From: Pseudooceanicola nanhaiensis
GTDB taxonomy: Bacteria > Pseudomonadota > Alphaproteobacteria > Rhodobacterales > Rhodobacteraceae
Assembly: GCF_020171315.1 (NCBI RefSeq)
Contig: NZ_JAIUZP010000001.1
Span: forward strand, 248,001 to 312,000
Direction: 5' to 3'
DNA length: 64,000 bases
In this document: one piece after another, positions 34,972-44,057 of the stretch
Numbering within the stretch: the first letter of the stretch is position 1
Layout: every line of letters begins with the position of its first letter
Made by a program: the position numbers and the translations under genes
Notes under the pieces: generated by a model
The model's input: only the letters and a program-made list of their open reading frames with translations
The model's database searches: none
What the model was told of the DNA's origin: nothing

Positions 34972-35310
34972 ATGCAGGCCAATACCCCGTCCGACATCGC
35001 GAACGCCGCCCCCGCAGGCAGGCTTTACTGGAGCCTTCTGGCCCTCTGGGCGCTGGCCTTTGCCGGGTCCTTCGCCATGCCTGCGCTGATCACCGTCTCG
35101 ACGACCGGCTTCGCGCCGGGGATCGGGCGGGTGCTCTGGCTCTCGGGGCTGCAGTGCCTCGCCTCGCTTCTGGCGCTCGTGATTCTCGTCCGTGGCCGCG
35201 GGCTGGCCCCGGGAAGCACCGCGCGTCGGCTGCGCTGGCTGCCGGCCGGGCTGGCGATGCTCGTGCTGGCCGTGATGATCGCCATGACGATCTCGGCAGA
35301 CATGCGCTAA
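34972..35310 (+). CDS. small three-helix membrane protein, unknown
   Basis: The protein has 112 residues with three predicted membrane helices (about 20-42, 50-72 and 90-108) separated by short polar loops (RGRGLAPGSTARRLRW is positive, suggesting it faces the cytoplasm). I do not recognise the family. No strong ribosome binding site precedes the ATG. It lies on the opposite strand between the 4.5S RNA gene and dnaX. The consistent hydrophobic pattern and the codon use support a real gene, but this is not proven. Confidence 0.5.
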   Translation: MQANTPSDIANAAPAGRLYWSLLALWALAFAGSFAMPALITVSTTGFAPGIGRVLWLSGLQCLASLLALVILVRGRGLAPGSTARRLRWLPAGLAMLVLAVMIAMTISADMR

Positions 35311-35320
35311 AGGGGATAAG

Positions 35321-35417
35321 GTGAGAGGCTGGACAACGACCCAAGCGGGGCTCGTTACGGCTGCTTCCTTCCGGACCTGACCGGGTTGGCGAGGTGCCTG
35401 CCCGCGCCAACCTCTCG
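35321..35417 (-). ncRNA. ffs: 4.5S RNA of the signal recognition particle
   Basis: On the minus strand the hairpin carries the conserved domain-IV sequence GTCCGGAAGGAAGCAGCC, with GGTCAG before it. The 5' end GAGAGGTTGG and the 3' end CCAGCCTCTC pair to close the rod. Length is about 97 bases. It binds Ffh for co-translational targeting. A good promoter lies just upstream (35424-35452). Location next to dnaX is common in bacteria. Confidence 0.95.
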
Positions 35418-35423
35418 AGCGGC

Positions 35424-35452
35424 GATATAGGAAAGACGGGCGCCTATTGCAA
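35424..35452 (-). promoter_or_regulatory. sigma-70 type promoter of ffs
   Basis: On the minus strand TTGCAA (35447-35452) and TATATC (35424-35429) are separated by 17 bases; initiation about seven bases later falls at the 5' end of the 4.5S RNA. Confidence 0.7.
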
Positions 35453-35459
35453 CCCGTCC

Positions 35460-35511
35460 CATCCACTGTTCGAAAATATCCTCGGGGGGTGCGGGGGGCA
35501 GACAGCCCCCC
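35460..35511 (+). repeat. dispersed hairpin repeat, copy D (short)
   Basis: The head CATCCACTGTTCGAAAATAT is followed by CCTCGGGGGG and, almost directly, by GGGGGGC-AGACA-GCCCCCC. The variable first hairpin of the other copies is missing. It lies between the cpdB stop and the ffs promoter. Confidence 0.85.
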
Positions 35512-35533
35512 GTCCTCGATCCCGATCCCGCGG

Positions 35534-37513
35534 TCAGAGCGTGATGCGGAACCGCGCAAAGCCGTCGGGGCCTTCGCCCGCCGGTTCGATCTGTACGCCC
35601 TTCACCTCAGCGGCATAGTCCGCCGCCTTCGGGCCGGTGTCGAAGAGCACGGTGGTGCCGTCCATCGGCGCGAAGGTCCAGTTGGCATCGGCGGAGGGCT
35701 CGATCGTGCCCTGTTCCACGATGTAGCGCACGATCACGTCGCGGTTGGTGTCCGGGCCTTCGAAGATGATCGTGTCGCCCATGGCGCCGGGGAAGCTGCC
35801 GCCGCCGGAGGCGCGGTAGTTGTTGGTGGCCACGACGAACGTCATGTCGTCGGTCACCGGCGCACCATTGTAGGTCAGGTTCACGATCCGGCTGGCGTCG
35901 GGGTTCGCCATCTCGCCCTTGGCCGTGAAGCGCGACGGCTGGCTCAGGTCGATCTGGTAGCTGACCCCGTCGATCACGTCGAAGTTGTAGCTGGGGAAAT
36001 CGCTGTTCAGCAGGACCTGATCGGCCTCGCCGGGGGTGATCTGGTTGAACATCCCGGCAGACCGCTCCAGCCAGCCCTTGAGCTGAGCGCCGGTGATCTT
36101 CACCGCGCGGATCGTGTTCGGATAGAGGTAGAGATCCGCCACGTTCTTGATCGCCACGTCGCCCACGGGCACGTCGGTGTAATACTCAGGGCCGCCCCGG
36201 CCACCGGCCTTGAAGGGCGCCGCGGCGGAGAGCAGCGGCAGGTCGGCATATTCCGTCCCCGCCAGCATCTGCTTGATGTACCAGGTCTGCGCGATCGAGA
36301 CGATCTGCACCGAGGGATCATCGGCTACGAGGGCGAAGTAGGAGTAAAGCGGGGCCGAGGTCTTGCCGACGGCGCGGCGGACATAGGCCAGCGTTTCCTC
36401 GTGCTGCTGCCGGACGGAGCTTTCGACCGTGTCGACGCTTTCCACCAGCGGGGTGATCGAGCGGTCTTCGTTGCGCTTGTAGATCGGCCGCGTGGCGACC
36501 TCATGCATCAGCACGCGCCAGCCGCCGCCGTCACGTTCCAGCATCAGGTCGATCACGCCAAGGTGCGAGCCCCAGAAGCCGCCCATGGTGGCGGGCTTGC
36601 CGTGGATCTCGCCCTTGGCCGCATCCACGGCGGCATAGCCGTCGTAGGTGGGGGAGGGGAAGACGAGGTGCGAGTGCCCGGTGAGCAGCGCATCGATCCC
36701 CTCGACCTCGGCCAGCGGCACGGAGGCATTCTCCATCCCCTCGCTGTGGTCGGCAGAGCCGATGCCGGAGTGGCTGAGCGCGATGATGATGTCGGCGCCT
36801 TCCTCCTTCATCTGCGGCACATAGGCCCGGGCGGTCGCGACGATGTCGCGGGCCTGCACGTTGCCTTCGAGGTGCTTGCGGTCCCAATTCATGATCTGCG
36901 GCGGCACGAAGCCGATCAGGCCGACGCGGATCGGATGTTCCACGCCCGAGCCGTCGGTGACCATCCGATCGAGGATCACGTAGGGCTTCAGCAGGGTCTT
37001 GTCGCCGGTCGGGCTGGCGGCCATCTCCTTGACCACGTTGGCCGAGATGACGGGGAAATTGGCGCCCGCGACCGACTTCATCAGGAAGTCGAGGCCATAG
37101 TTGAACTCGTGGTTGCCCAGCGTCGAGGCGTCGAAGCCAAGGGTGTTCATGGCGGCGATCACCGGGTGGATGTCGCCCTCCTTCATCCCGCGCTCATAGG
37201 CGATGTAGTCGCCCAGCGGGTTGCCCTGCAGGAAGTCGCCGTTGTCCAGCAGCATCGAGTTGGTCGCCTCGGCGCGGATGTCGGCCACATGGGCCGCGGT
37301 CCGCGCCAGACCCACGGTATCGTCGGGCCGGTCGGCGTAATAATTGTAGGGGAAGACATGCACATGCAGGTCGGTCGTCTCCATGATGCGGAGATGCGCC
37401 TGATTCACGGCCGCGCGGGCCGAGAAGGGATGCAGGCTCAGCAAGGATGCGCCTGCCATGGACTGTGCCAGAAAACTCCGGCGCGAAAGGACTTTGCTTC
37501 TAAACGTGGTCAT
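35534..37513 (-). CDS. cpdB: 2',3'-cyclic-nucleotide 2'-phosphodiesterase/3'-nucleotidase
   Basis: The protein has 659 residues. The N-terminus [18 protein letters not shown] with cleavage after SARA looks like a twin-arginine signal, so the enzyme is probably exported folded. The metallophosphoesterase domain has [14 protein letters not shown] (D48 and H50) and LGNHEFNYG; the C-terminal 5'-nucleotidase domain follows. It degrades cyclic nucleotides and 3'-nucleotides in the periplasm for phosphate and nucleoside salvage. AAGGAG precedes the ATG. Confidence 0.93.
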   Translation of the reverse strand: MTTFRSKVLSRRSFLAQSMAGASLLSLHPFSARAAVNQAHLRIMETTDLHVHVFPYNYYADRPDDTVGLARTAAHVADIRAEATNSMLLDNGDFLQGNPLGDYIAYERGMKEGDIHPVIAAMNTLGFDASTLGNHEFNYGLDFLMKSVAGANFPVISANVVKEMAASPTGDKTLLKPYVILDRMVTDGSGVEHPIRVGLIGFVPPQIMNWDRKHLEGNVQARDIVATARAYVPQMKEEGADIIIALSHSGIGSADHSEGMENASVPLAEVEGIDALLTGHSHLVFPSPTYDGYAAVDAAKGEIHGKPATMGGFWGSHLGVIDLMLERDGGGWRVLMHEVATRPIYKRNEDRSITPLVESVDTVESSVRQQHEETLAYVRRAVGKTSAPLYSYFALVADDPSVQIVSIAQTWYIKQMLAGTEYADLPLLSAAAPFKAGGRGGPEYYTDVPVGDVAIKNVADLYLYPNTIRAVKITGAQLKGWLERSAGMFNQITPGEADQVLLNSDFPSYNFDVIDGVSYQIDLSQPSRFTAKGEMANPDASRIVNLTYNGAPVTDDMTFVVATNNYRASGGGSFPGAMGDTIIFEGPDTNRDVIVRYIVEQGTIEPSADANWTFAPMDGTTVLFDTGPKAADYAAEVKGVQIEPAGEGPDGFARFRITL

Positions 37514-37696
37514 CGCCTGCTCCTTGATTCCTCTGCTGGAATACTAGACACCAGCATGACGCAGGTTTGACGGACAGGTCAAAAAACAACGTTGGGATCA
37601 AGGCGACGTGACGATACCCGGCTGTGTACGGCCCGGGACGCGCGGGCCGAGGGCGGACCCCCCTGTTTCATGGGGCGCGCGGCCGGAAAGGGCGAT

Positions 37697-38641
37697 ATGG
37701 GCGGACTTCAGGACGAGGTGACCTTCGGCGGGTCGGGGCTGGACCGGGCGGCGGAGCTGCGCGGGCGCGACGATCTGGCGGCACTGGCCGGGGCGGGTGG
37801 CGCCTGCCTGCTGTTCTGGCGCGGCATGGTGCTGATGGCGGGGCCGCGGGTGGCGCGGCTGCCGCTGGACCACCCGGTGTTGCAGGATCGCGAAACCCAG
37901 CCCACCCTTCTGGGCCGGGAGGAGGGCGCGCTGACCTTCGCCCTCGACATCTCGGAATGGGCGCCCGACCTGCCGCCGGACTGGCGCCCGGGCATGCCGC
38001 CGCCGCCCCACCCCGAGATCGAGCCGGGGTTTGCCTTTGGCGACCTGCGCGCCGTGATGGCCGACCTGACCCCGCGCGAGGCGGAACTGGCGGCCACGGC
38101 GCGGGCGCTCTTCTCGTGGCATTCCACCCATCGCTTCTGCTCGCAGTGCGGCCAGCCCTCGGTGGTGATCCAGTCGGGCTGGCAGCGGTCCTGCCCGGCC
38201 TGCGGTGGCCAGCACTTCCCGCGCACGGACCCGGTGGTCATCATGCTGATCACGCGGGGAAACTCGGTTCTCCTTGGCCGGTCGCCCGGCTGGGTCGAGG
38301 GGATGTATTCCCTGCTCGCGGGCTTTGTCGAACCGGGCGAGACGCTCGAGGCCGCCGTGCGCCGCGAGGTCATGGAAGAGGCCGGCATCAAGGTGGGCGC
38401 GGTGCGCTACCAGCTGTGCCAGCCCTGGGCCTTCCCGAATTCGCTGATGTTCGGCTGCACCGGCGATGCGCTGACGGAAAAGGTCACGCTGGACCCGGCG
38501 GAACTGGAGGATGCCCGCTGGTTCCACCGCGACGAAGTGGCCCGGATCTTCTCGGGTCTGCATCCTGACGTGCGCCGTCCGCGCCGGGGCGCGATTGCTG
38601 AATTCATCCTGCGCAACTGGCTTGCGGACCGGCTGGATTGA
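37697..38641 (+). CDS. nudC: NAD(+)/NADH diphosphatase (also deNADding enzyme) NudC
   Basis: The protein has 314 residues. It has the zinc ribbon of NudC (C148, C151, C166, C169), the Nudix box GFVEPGETLEAAVRREVMEEAG (209-230) and the adjacent NudC motif as CQPWAFPNS (241-249; usually SQPWPFPxS). It hydrolyses NADH to NMNH and AMP and can remove NAD caps from RNA. The start at 37697 follows GGAAAGGG; longer in-frame starts add unconserved sequence. Confidence 0.93.
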   Translation: MGGLQDEVTFGGSGLDRAAELRGRDDLAALAGAGGACLLFWRGMVLMAGPRVARLPLDHPVLQDRETQPTLLGREEGALTFALDISEWAPDLPPDWRPGMPPPPHPEIEPGFAFGDLRAVMADLTPREAELAATARALFSWHSTHRFCSQCGQPSVVIQSGWQRSCPACGGQHFPRTDPVVIMLITRGNSVLLGRSPGWVEGMYSLLAGFVEPGETLEAAVRREVMEEAGIKVGAVRYQLCQPWAFPNSLMFGCTGDALTEKVTLDPAELEDARWFHRDEVARIFSGLHPDVRRPRRGAIAEFILRNWLADRLD

Positions 38642-38683
38642 CGCCAGATTGCCCCCGGGGCAGAGCTAAGGAACAGGACCGCC

Positions 38684-39160
38684 ATGAAACTGACGGTGAA
38701 GGAAGATATCGAGGCGCCGATCGAGTACGTCTTTGACCGATGCGCCGATTTCGAGACCTTCGAACGGGGCGTTCTGCGCCGGGGTGCCAAGATCGAACGC
38801 AAGGACGGCGCGACCGAGATCGCACCGGGGCTGACGTGGGCCGTGTCCGCCGAGTTCCGGGGCCGCGCGCGCAATTTCGATGTGACCCTCAAGGAATACG
38901 ATCGGCCGAACCTGCTGGAATTCCTCGCGGAATCGGACAGCTTCGGGGCCGAGACGGTGCTGGAGTTCGTGGCGCTCGCCCCCGGGCGGACGCGGATTTC
39001 CTGCAGCTTCGAGGTGAAGCCCAAGACGCTGTCGGCGCGGCTGATGGTGCAATCGGTGAAGATGGCCAAGTCCAACCTGACCAAGCGCCTGTCGCTGCGA
39101 CTGGCGGATTTCGGCGAGGAGATCGCGGCCAGCTACCGGGCCACCACGCCCTCGGCCTGA
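38684..39160 (+). CDS. SRPBCC (START-like) family protein
   Basis: The protein has 158 residues. The pattern MKLTVKEDIEAPIEYVFDRCADFETFERG at the N-terminus is the start of a helix-grip SRPBCC fold, and the remainder is a regular run of beta strands with a C-terminal helix. These proteins bind lipids or other hydrophobic ligands; the ligand here is unknown. It lies 42 bases after nudC and may share its transcript, ending at the hairpin at 39190. Confidence 0.8.
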   Translation: MKLTVKEDIEAPIEYVFDRCADFETFERGVLRRGAKIERKDGATEIAPGLTWAVSAEFRGRARNFDVTLKEYDRPNLLEFLAESDSFGAETVLEFVALAPGRTRISCSFEVKPKTLSARLMVQSVKMAKSNLTKRLSLRLADFGEEIAASYRATTPSA

Positions 39161-39189
39161 CGCTCATATCGCCGGGATACGAGATGGAA

Positions 39190-39219
39190 AAAGCCGCGCG
39201 GGGGGACCTGCGCGGCTTT
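39190..39219. terminator. bidirectional terminator between SRPBCC gene and pheA
   Basis: AAAGCCGCGC and GCGCGGCTTT form the stem around a ten-base loop. There are T-rich tails on both strands (five T on the minus strand). Confidence 0.8.
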
Positions 39220-39242
39220 CGTCTGTCTGGCGATGTCGGGGC

Positions 39243-40076
39243 TCAGGCCCGGCGGGCGTCCGCCGGGTAGACGCCGAGGATCTCCATCTCCTTGGTGAAG
39301 AAGCTGAGTTCCTCCAGCGCGCGCTGGACGGGCGGATCCTCGGGGTGGCCCTCGATGTCGGCGTAGAACTGCGTCGCCGTGAAGGAGCCGCCCTTCATGT
39401 AGCTTTCCAGCTTGGTCATGTTGATGCCGTTGGTCGCGAAACCGCCAAGCGCCTTGTAGAGCGCGGCCGGAATGTTGCGGACCTGGAAAACGAAGGTGGT
39501 GACCATGCCGTGGTCTCCGCGCCGGGTGGTGTCCATCTCGGGCGACATGACGAGGAAGCGGGTGGTGTTGTTCTGGAAGTCCTCGATGTGCCGGGCCAGC
39601 ACGTCGAGGCCATAGATTTCGCCCGCCAGTTCCGAGGCGAGCGCGCCAAGCGACGGGTCGCCTGCCTCGGCCACGTGACGGGCCGAGCCCGCGGTGTCCG
39701 CGCCGGTTTCACGGTGGATCTTGTGTTCGCGCAGGAAGTCCTGGCACTGGCCCAGAAGGACGGTGTGGCTCATCGCGGTGCGGATGTCCGACACCTTGGT
39801 GCCTGGCAGGCCCAGCAGGTTGATATGCACCCGGACAAAGGCCTCCTCGATGATGTGGAGGCCGGATTGCGGCAGCAGCGTGTGGATGTCCGCGACGCGG
39901 CCGTAGGTGGAGTTCTCGACCGGCAGCATGGCCAGATCCGCCTCGCCGTTGCGCACGGCGTCGATCGCATCCTCAAAGGTCCGGCAGGGCATTGCTTCGT
40001 AATCGGGCCGGGCCTGGTGACAGGCCTGGTGAGAGTAAGCGCCGGGTTCCCCCTGGAATGCGATGCGTCTGGTCAT
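39243..40076 (-). CDS. pheA: prephenate dehydratase
   Basis: The protein has 277 residues. It converts prephenate to phenylpyruvate in phenylalanine synthesis. The catalytic TTRF lies at 171-174 within NNTTRFLVMSP, and VENSTYGRV at 53-61. A C-terminal ACT domain (about 195-270) includes LESYMKGGSF, the variant of the ESRP feedback-binding element. There is no chorismate mutase domain, so it is the monofunctional form. It is divergent from cycM, an arrangement also known in relatives. Confidence 0.95.
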   Translation of the reverse strand: MTRRIAFQGEPGAYSHQACHQARPDYEAMPCRTFEDAIDAVRNGEADLAMLPVENSTYGRVADIHTLLPQSGLHIIEEAFVRVHINLLGLPGTKVSDIRTAMSHTVLLGQCQDFLREHKIHRETGADTAGSARHVAEAGDPSLGALASELAGEIYGLDVLARHIEDFQNNTTRFLVMSPEMDTTRRGDHGMVTTFVFQVRNIPAALYKALGGFATNGINMTKLESYMKGGSFTATQFYADIEGHPEDPPVQRALEELSFFTKEMEILGVYPADARRA

Positions 40077-40218
40077 GGAACTGTCTTTCGGTTAAACCTT
40101 TTCCCGGGAGGAGGCCCGGGCGTTTGGTCGCGGTTCGTACACCTTGCCAGACGCGAGGGGAAGCGGGTAGATACGCGCTGGAGGGCTACCGACATTCATT
40201 GAGAAGGCTAGGGCGCGC

Positions 40219-40728
40219 ATGTTCGACACGATGACGATGACCAAGGTACTGGGGGGATTCTGCGGGGCGCTTCTGGTGTTCCTGCTGGGCAAGTGGGCTG
40301 CTGAGGAGATGTATACCATCAGCGGCGGCCATGGCGCTGAACACGCTCAGGCCTATGTGATCGATACCGGTTCCGCCGAAGGTGGCGCTGCCGCCGCAGA
40401 AGGGCCGGCCTTCGAGGAAGTCTTCGCCTCCGCAGATGCCGGCGCCGGCGCACGCGTCTTCAACAAGTGCAAGGCCTGCCACAAGATCGACGGCTCCAAC
40501 GCAACCGGCCCGCACCTCGACGGTGTCGTCGGCCGCGCGATCGACAGCGTGGACGGCTTCGGCTACTCCGGCGCGCTGGAGCAGGTCGGCGAGACCTGGA
40601 CGCCTGAAAACCTGAACCATTTCCTCGAAAACCCCAAGGGCGCGGCGCCCGGCACCAAGATGTCCTTCGCCGGTCTGCCCAAGGTCGAGGACCGCGCGAA
40701 CCTGATCGCCTACCTGCAGGGTCTCTGA
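40219..40728 (+). CDS. cycM: membrane-anchored cytochrome c (CycM/c552 type)
   Basis: The protein has 169 residues. An uncleaved N-terminal helix (about 8-27) anchors it, an Ala/Glu/Gly linker follows (about 35-70), and the class I cytochrome domain binds heme at C84-K-A-C87-H88 with the probable Met ligand M148 in GTKMSF. Proteins of this kind carry electrons from the bc1 complex to aa3 or cbb3 oxidases in Paracoccus and relatives, which fits the cbb3 genes 10 kb away. A terminator follows. Confidence 0.9.
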   Translation: MFDTMTMTKVLGGFCGALLVFLLGKWAAEEMYTISGGHGAEHAQAYVIDTGSAEGGAAAAEGPAFEEVFASADAGAGARVFNKCKACHKIDGSNATGPHLDGVVGRAIDSVDGFGYSGALEQVGETWTPENLNHFLENPKGAAPGTKMSFAGLPKVEDRANLIAYLQGL

Positions 40729-40756
40729 TCGCTGCAGCCTGAGGGCACCGATTTCA

Positions 40757-40786
40757 GGGCCGCTCCCACCCGGGGGCGGCCTTTTC
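40757..40786 (+). terminator. terminator of cycM
   Basis: The stem GGCCGCTCCC / GGGGGCGGCC with a short loop is followed by TTTT. Confidence 0.75.
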
Positions 40787-40805
40787 GATTCCGCCGCCGC
40801 GATGT

Positions 40806-40850
40806 CCGGAAAATGCGCATTTTCCGGTCCGTTTTCTTCGAAGAAAACGG
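40806..40850. repeat. two perfect 22-bp palindromes in tandem
   Basis: The first palindrome is 40806-40827 (arms CCGGAAAATGC / GCATTTTCCGG) and the second 40829-40850 (arms CCGTTTTCTTC / GAAGAAAACGG), separated by one base. The second has the same ten-base arms as the palindrome at 3417-3438. They lie between the cycM terminator and yejA. Confidence 0.85.
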
Positions 40851-40990
40851 GCAGGGCGGCCGGGCAGGGGCCCCGACGCGGCCGATGCGCACCCGTTCAC
40901 GGGAGTGTCACGCATTCTCGCCTTGAAGTCCTGCGGGGCTCCTTTAGCTTGTGACCCCAGATGTTTCTGTCGTCTCACCGGAGGATCTTG

Positions 40991-42955
40991 ATGCGGACTT
41001 TGCCCCTTACCCGGACCCGTCCGGCTGCTGCGACGGCCGCGAGAGCGCTGGACGCGAGGGAGGGCCGCCTGCGGCGTCAGGTCGCAGGGCTTCTGACCCT
41101 TGGCGCCCTCGTCACGGGGCTGGCGCTGGCCAATGCCGCCCGTGCGCAGGACGCAAGCGATGACCCGGTCATCAAGAGTCACGGCTATTCCTACTTCGGT
41201 GAGCTGAAGTATCCGGCCGACTACGCCCATTTCGACTACGTGAACCCGGACGCGCCCAAGGGCGGCGAACTGGCGATCTCGGCGGCGGGCACCTTCGACA
41301 GCCTCAACCCCTATTCGGTTCGCGGCCGGGCGGGGGCACTCTCCTCGACGATGTACGAAAGCCTGCTGGACGGCACCGCGCCCGCCGACGAATACGGCGC
41401 GCAATACGGGCTGCTGGCCGAGAGCCTCGAATACGACGCGGACAAGACCTGGGTCATCTTCCACCTGCGCCCCGAGGCGACCTTCTCGGACGGCACGCCG
41501 GTGACGGCCGATGACGTGGTCTTTTCGCACAACCTCTTCCTCGAACAGGGGCTGCCCTCTTACGCCGCTGCGGTGAAGAAGCGCGTGCTGACCGCCGAGG
41601 CGCTGGACGAACATACGGTGAAGTTCACCTTTGCCCCCGACATCTCGCGCCGCTCGCTGATTGATCAGGTCGGCTCGACGCCGGTCTTCTCCAAGGCGTG
41701 GTTCGAGGAAACCGGCGCCCGGCTCGACGAGCCGCGCATGGAAACCTCGCCCGGATCCGGCCCCTACATGCTGGACAGCTACGACGTGAACCGCCGCATC
41801 GTCTACAAGCGCAACCCGGACTATTGGGGCGCGGACCTGCCGGTGAACATCGGCCGGCACAACTTCGACACTATCCGGGTCGAGTATTTCGCGGATGAGG
41901 CGGCGGAGTTCGAAGCCTTCAAGGCCGGGGAATACAGCTTCCGCACCGAGGGCAACTCGCGCCAGTGGGCGACCGGGTATGACTTCCCCGCTGTGCAGAA
42001 GGGCTGGGTCAAGACAGAGGACCTGCCCGACGGGACGCCGCCGGACAACTCGGGCTTCGTCTTCAACCTTGGCCGCGACATCTTCAAGGACAAGCGCGTG
42101 CGCGAGGCGATCGCGCTGGCCTACAACTTCGAATGGTCGAACGAGAGCCTGCAATACGGTCTCTTCAGCCAGCGGTCCTCCTACACGCAGGACACGCCGC
42201 TGATGGCCGAGGGCGTGCCGGACGGCGAAGAGAAGACCTTCCTCGAAGAGCTGGGCGATCTCGTCCCGGCCGAGATGCTGACGGAAGAGCCGGTGACGGC
42301 CCATACCTCCGATCCCGCGCGGCTGAACGACCGGCGCAACCTGCGCCGCGCTGCGGGCCTGCTGGAAGAGGCGGGCTGGACCATGGGCCCGGACAACATT
42401 CGCCAGAAGGATGGCAAGCCGCTCCGCATCCAGTTCCCGATCAACTCCTCCGGTTCGGCCACGCTGAACTCGGTGGTGGAGACCTATGCCCAGAACCTCG
42501 CCCAGATCGGCGTGGACCTGCAGGTGCAGAAGGTCGACCCCTCGCAGTTCACCCTGCGCCGTCGCGAACGCGATTATGACATGATCTATGCGGCCTACCG
42601 GTCCTTCCTCGGTACCGGCACCGGGCTGATGCAGATGTATGGCTCTGCCGAGGCAGCCTTCTCGGTCTTTAACCCTGCCGGGCTTGCCAGCCCGCTGGTG
42701 GACGAGATCATCGAGAAGTCGCTGCGCACCGACAGCCTCGAGGCGCAGGATGTCTCTCTCCGGGCGCTGGACAGGGCGCTGCGCTACGAGTTCATCATGG
42801 TGCCGACGTGGTACAACCCCAGCTACTGGGTGGCCTACTACGACATGTACGAATACCCCGAGGAGCTGCCGCCCTACGATCTGGGCTACATGGACTTCTG
42901 GTGGGTGAACCCCGACAAGGAAGCGGCGTTGAAGTCCGCCGGCGCGCTGAGGTAA
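40991..42955 (+). CDS. yejA: peptide ABC importer substrate-binding protein (YejA-like, family 5)
   Basis: The protein has 654 residues. An arginine-rich N-terminus leads to a signal-type segment (VAGLLTLGALVTGLALANAARAQ). The body is the family-5 solute-binding fold, with GYSYFGELKYPADYAHFDYVNPDAPKGG as the typical YejA beginning. YejABEF imports oligopeptides and, in enterobacteria, the antibiotic microcin C. GGAGG precedes the ATG at 40991. Together with yejB, yejE and yejF downstream it forms a complete operon. Confidence 0.92.
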   Translation: MRTLPLTRTRPAAATAARALDAREGRLRRQVAGLLTLGALVTGLALANAARAQDASDDPVIKSHGYSYFGELKYPADYAHFDYVNPDAPKGGELAISAAGTFDSLNPYSVRGRAGALSSTMYESLLDGTAPADEYGAQYGLLAESLEYDADKTWVIFHLRPEATFSDGTPVTADDVVFSHNLFLEQGLPSYAAAVKKRVLTAEALDEHTVKFTFAPDISRRSLIDQVGSTPVFSKAWFEETGARLDEPRMETSPGSGPYMLDSYDVNRRIVYKRNPDYWGADLPVNIGRHNFDTIRVEYFADEAAEFEAFKAGEYSFRTEGNSRQWATGYDFPAVQKGWVKTEDLPDGTPPDNSGFVFNLGRDIFKDKRVREAIALAYNFEWSNESLQYGLFSQRSSYTQDTPLMAEGVPDGEEKTFLEELGDLVPAEMLTEEPVTAHTSDPARLNDRRNLRRAAGLLEEAGWTMGPDNIRQKDGKPLRIQFPINSSGSATLNSVVETYAQNLAQIGVDLQVQKVDPSQFTLRRRERDYDMIYAAYRSFLGTGTGLMQMYGSAEAAFSVFNPAGLASPLVDEIIEKSLRTDSLEAQDVSLRALDRALRYEFIMVPTWYNPSYWVAYYDMYEYPEELPPYDLGYMDFWWVNPDKEAALKSAGALR

Positions 42956-42964
42956 GCCGACCCT

Positions 42965-44053
42965 ATGGGAGCCTACATTCTTCGACGCCTGCTTCTGGTG
43001 ATCCCCACGTTGCTGGGGATCATGGTGATCAACTTTGCCCTGACGCAATTCGTGCCCGGCGGGCCGATCGAACAGATCATCGCCCAGCAGGAAGGGCAGG
43101 GGGACGTGTTCTCGGGCTTCTCCGGGGCTGGGCAGGACGGGATGAACTCCGCCGCCGCCGCGGGGAGCGAGACCTACGCCGGGGCGCGGGGCCTGCCGCC
43201 CGAGTTCATCGAGAAGCTGGAGAAGGAATTCGGCTTCGACAAGCCGCCGCTGGAACGCTTCCTGACGATGATGTGGGGCTATATGCGCCTCGACTTCGGT
43301 GAGAGCTACTTCCGCTCGATCTCGGTCGTGGACCTCGTGCTGGAAAAGATGCCCGTGTCGATCACGCTGGGGCTCTGGTCCACGCTGATCGCCTACCTGA
43401 TCTCGATCCCCTTGGGGATCCGCAAGGCGGTGCAGGACGGCTCCCGCTTCGACACATGGACCTCGGCGGCCGTGATCGTGGCCTATGCGATCCCGGGCTT
43501 CCTCTTCGGCATCCTGCTGCTCGTGCTCTTTGCCGGGGGCTCCTACTGGCGCATCTTCCCGCTGCGCGGCCTGACCTCGGACAATTTCGCGGACCTCTCG
43601 CTGATCGGGAAGATCCTCGACTACCTCTGGCACATCACCCTGCCGGTGATCGCCTCGACCATCTCGGCCTTTGCGACGCTGACACTGCTGACCAAGAACT
43701 CCTTCCTCGACGAGATCAAGAAACACTATGTCATGACGGCCCGCGCCAAGGGCCTGAGCGAACGCCGCGTGCTCTATGGCCATGTCTTCCGCAACGCGAT
43801 GCTGATCGTTATCGCGGGCTTCCCCTCGCTCTTCATCGGCGTCTTCTTCGGCGGTTCGGTGATCATCGAGACGCTGTTCTCGCTCGACGGTCTCGGCCGG
43901 CTGGGCTTCGAGGCGGCGGTGGCGCGGGACTACCCGGTGATCTTCGGCACGCTCTTCGTCTTCGGCCTGATCGGCCTCGTGGTGGGCATCATCTCTGACC
44001 TCATGTACGTCGTCGTCGATCCGCGGATCGACTTCGAGAAGCGGGAGGGCTGA
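42965..44053 (+). CDS. yejB: peptide ABC importer permease YejB
   Basis: The protein has 362 residues. The N-terminal [37 protein letters not shown] is the usual beginning of DppB-type permeases. A long periplasmic insertion follows (about 45-75), then five more helices with the EAA-type loop [27 protein letters not shown]. It lies 9 bases after yejA and forms the channel with YejE. Confidence 0.93.
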   Translation: MGAYILRRLLLVIPTLLGIMVINFALTQFVPGGPIEQIIAQQEGQGDVFSGFSGAGQDGMNSAAAAGSETYAGARGLPPEFIEKLEKEFGFDKPPLERFLTMMWGYMRLDFGESYFRSISVVDLVLEKMPVSITLGLWSTLIAYLISIPLGIRKAVQDGSRFDTWTSAAVIVAYAIPGFLFGILLLVLFAGGSYWRIFPLRGLTSDNFADLSLIGKILDYLWHITLPVIASTISAFATLTLLTKNSFLDEIKKHYVMTARAKGLSERRVLYGHVFRNAMLIVIAGFPSLFIGVFFGGSVIIETLFSLDGLGRLGFEAAVARDYPVIFGTLFVFGLIGLVVGIISDLMYVVVDPRIDFEKREG

Positions 44054-44057
44054 ACCG

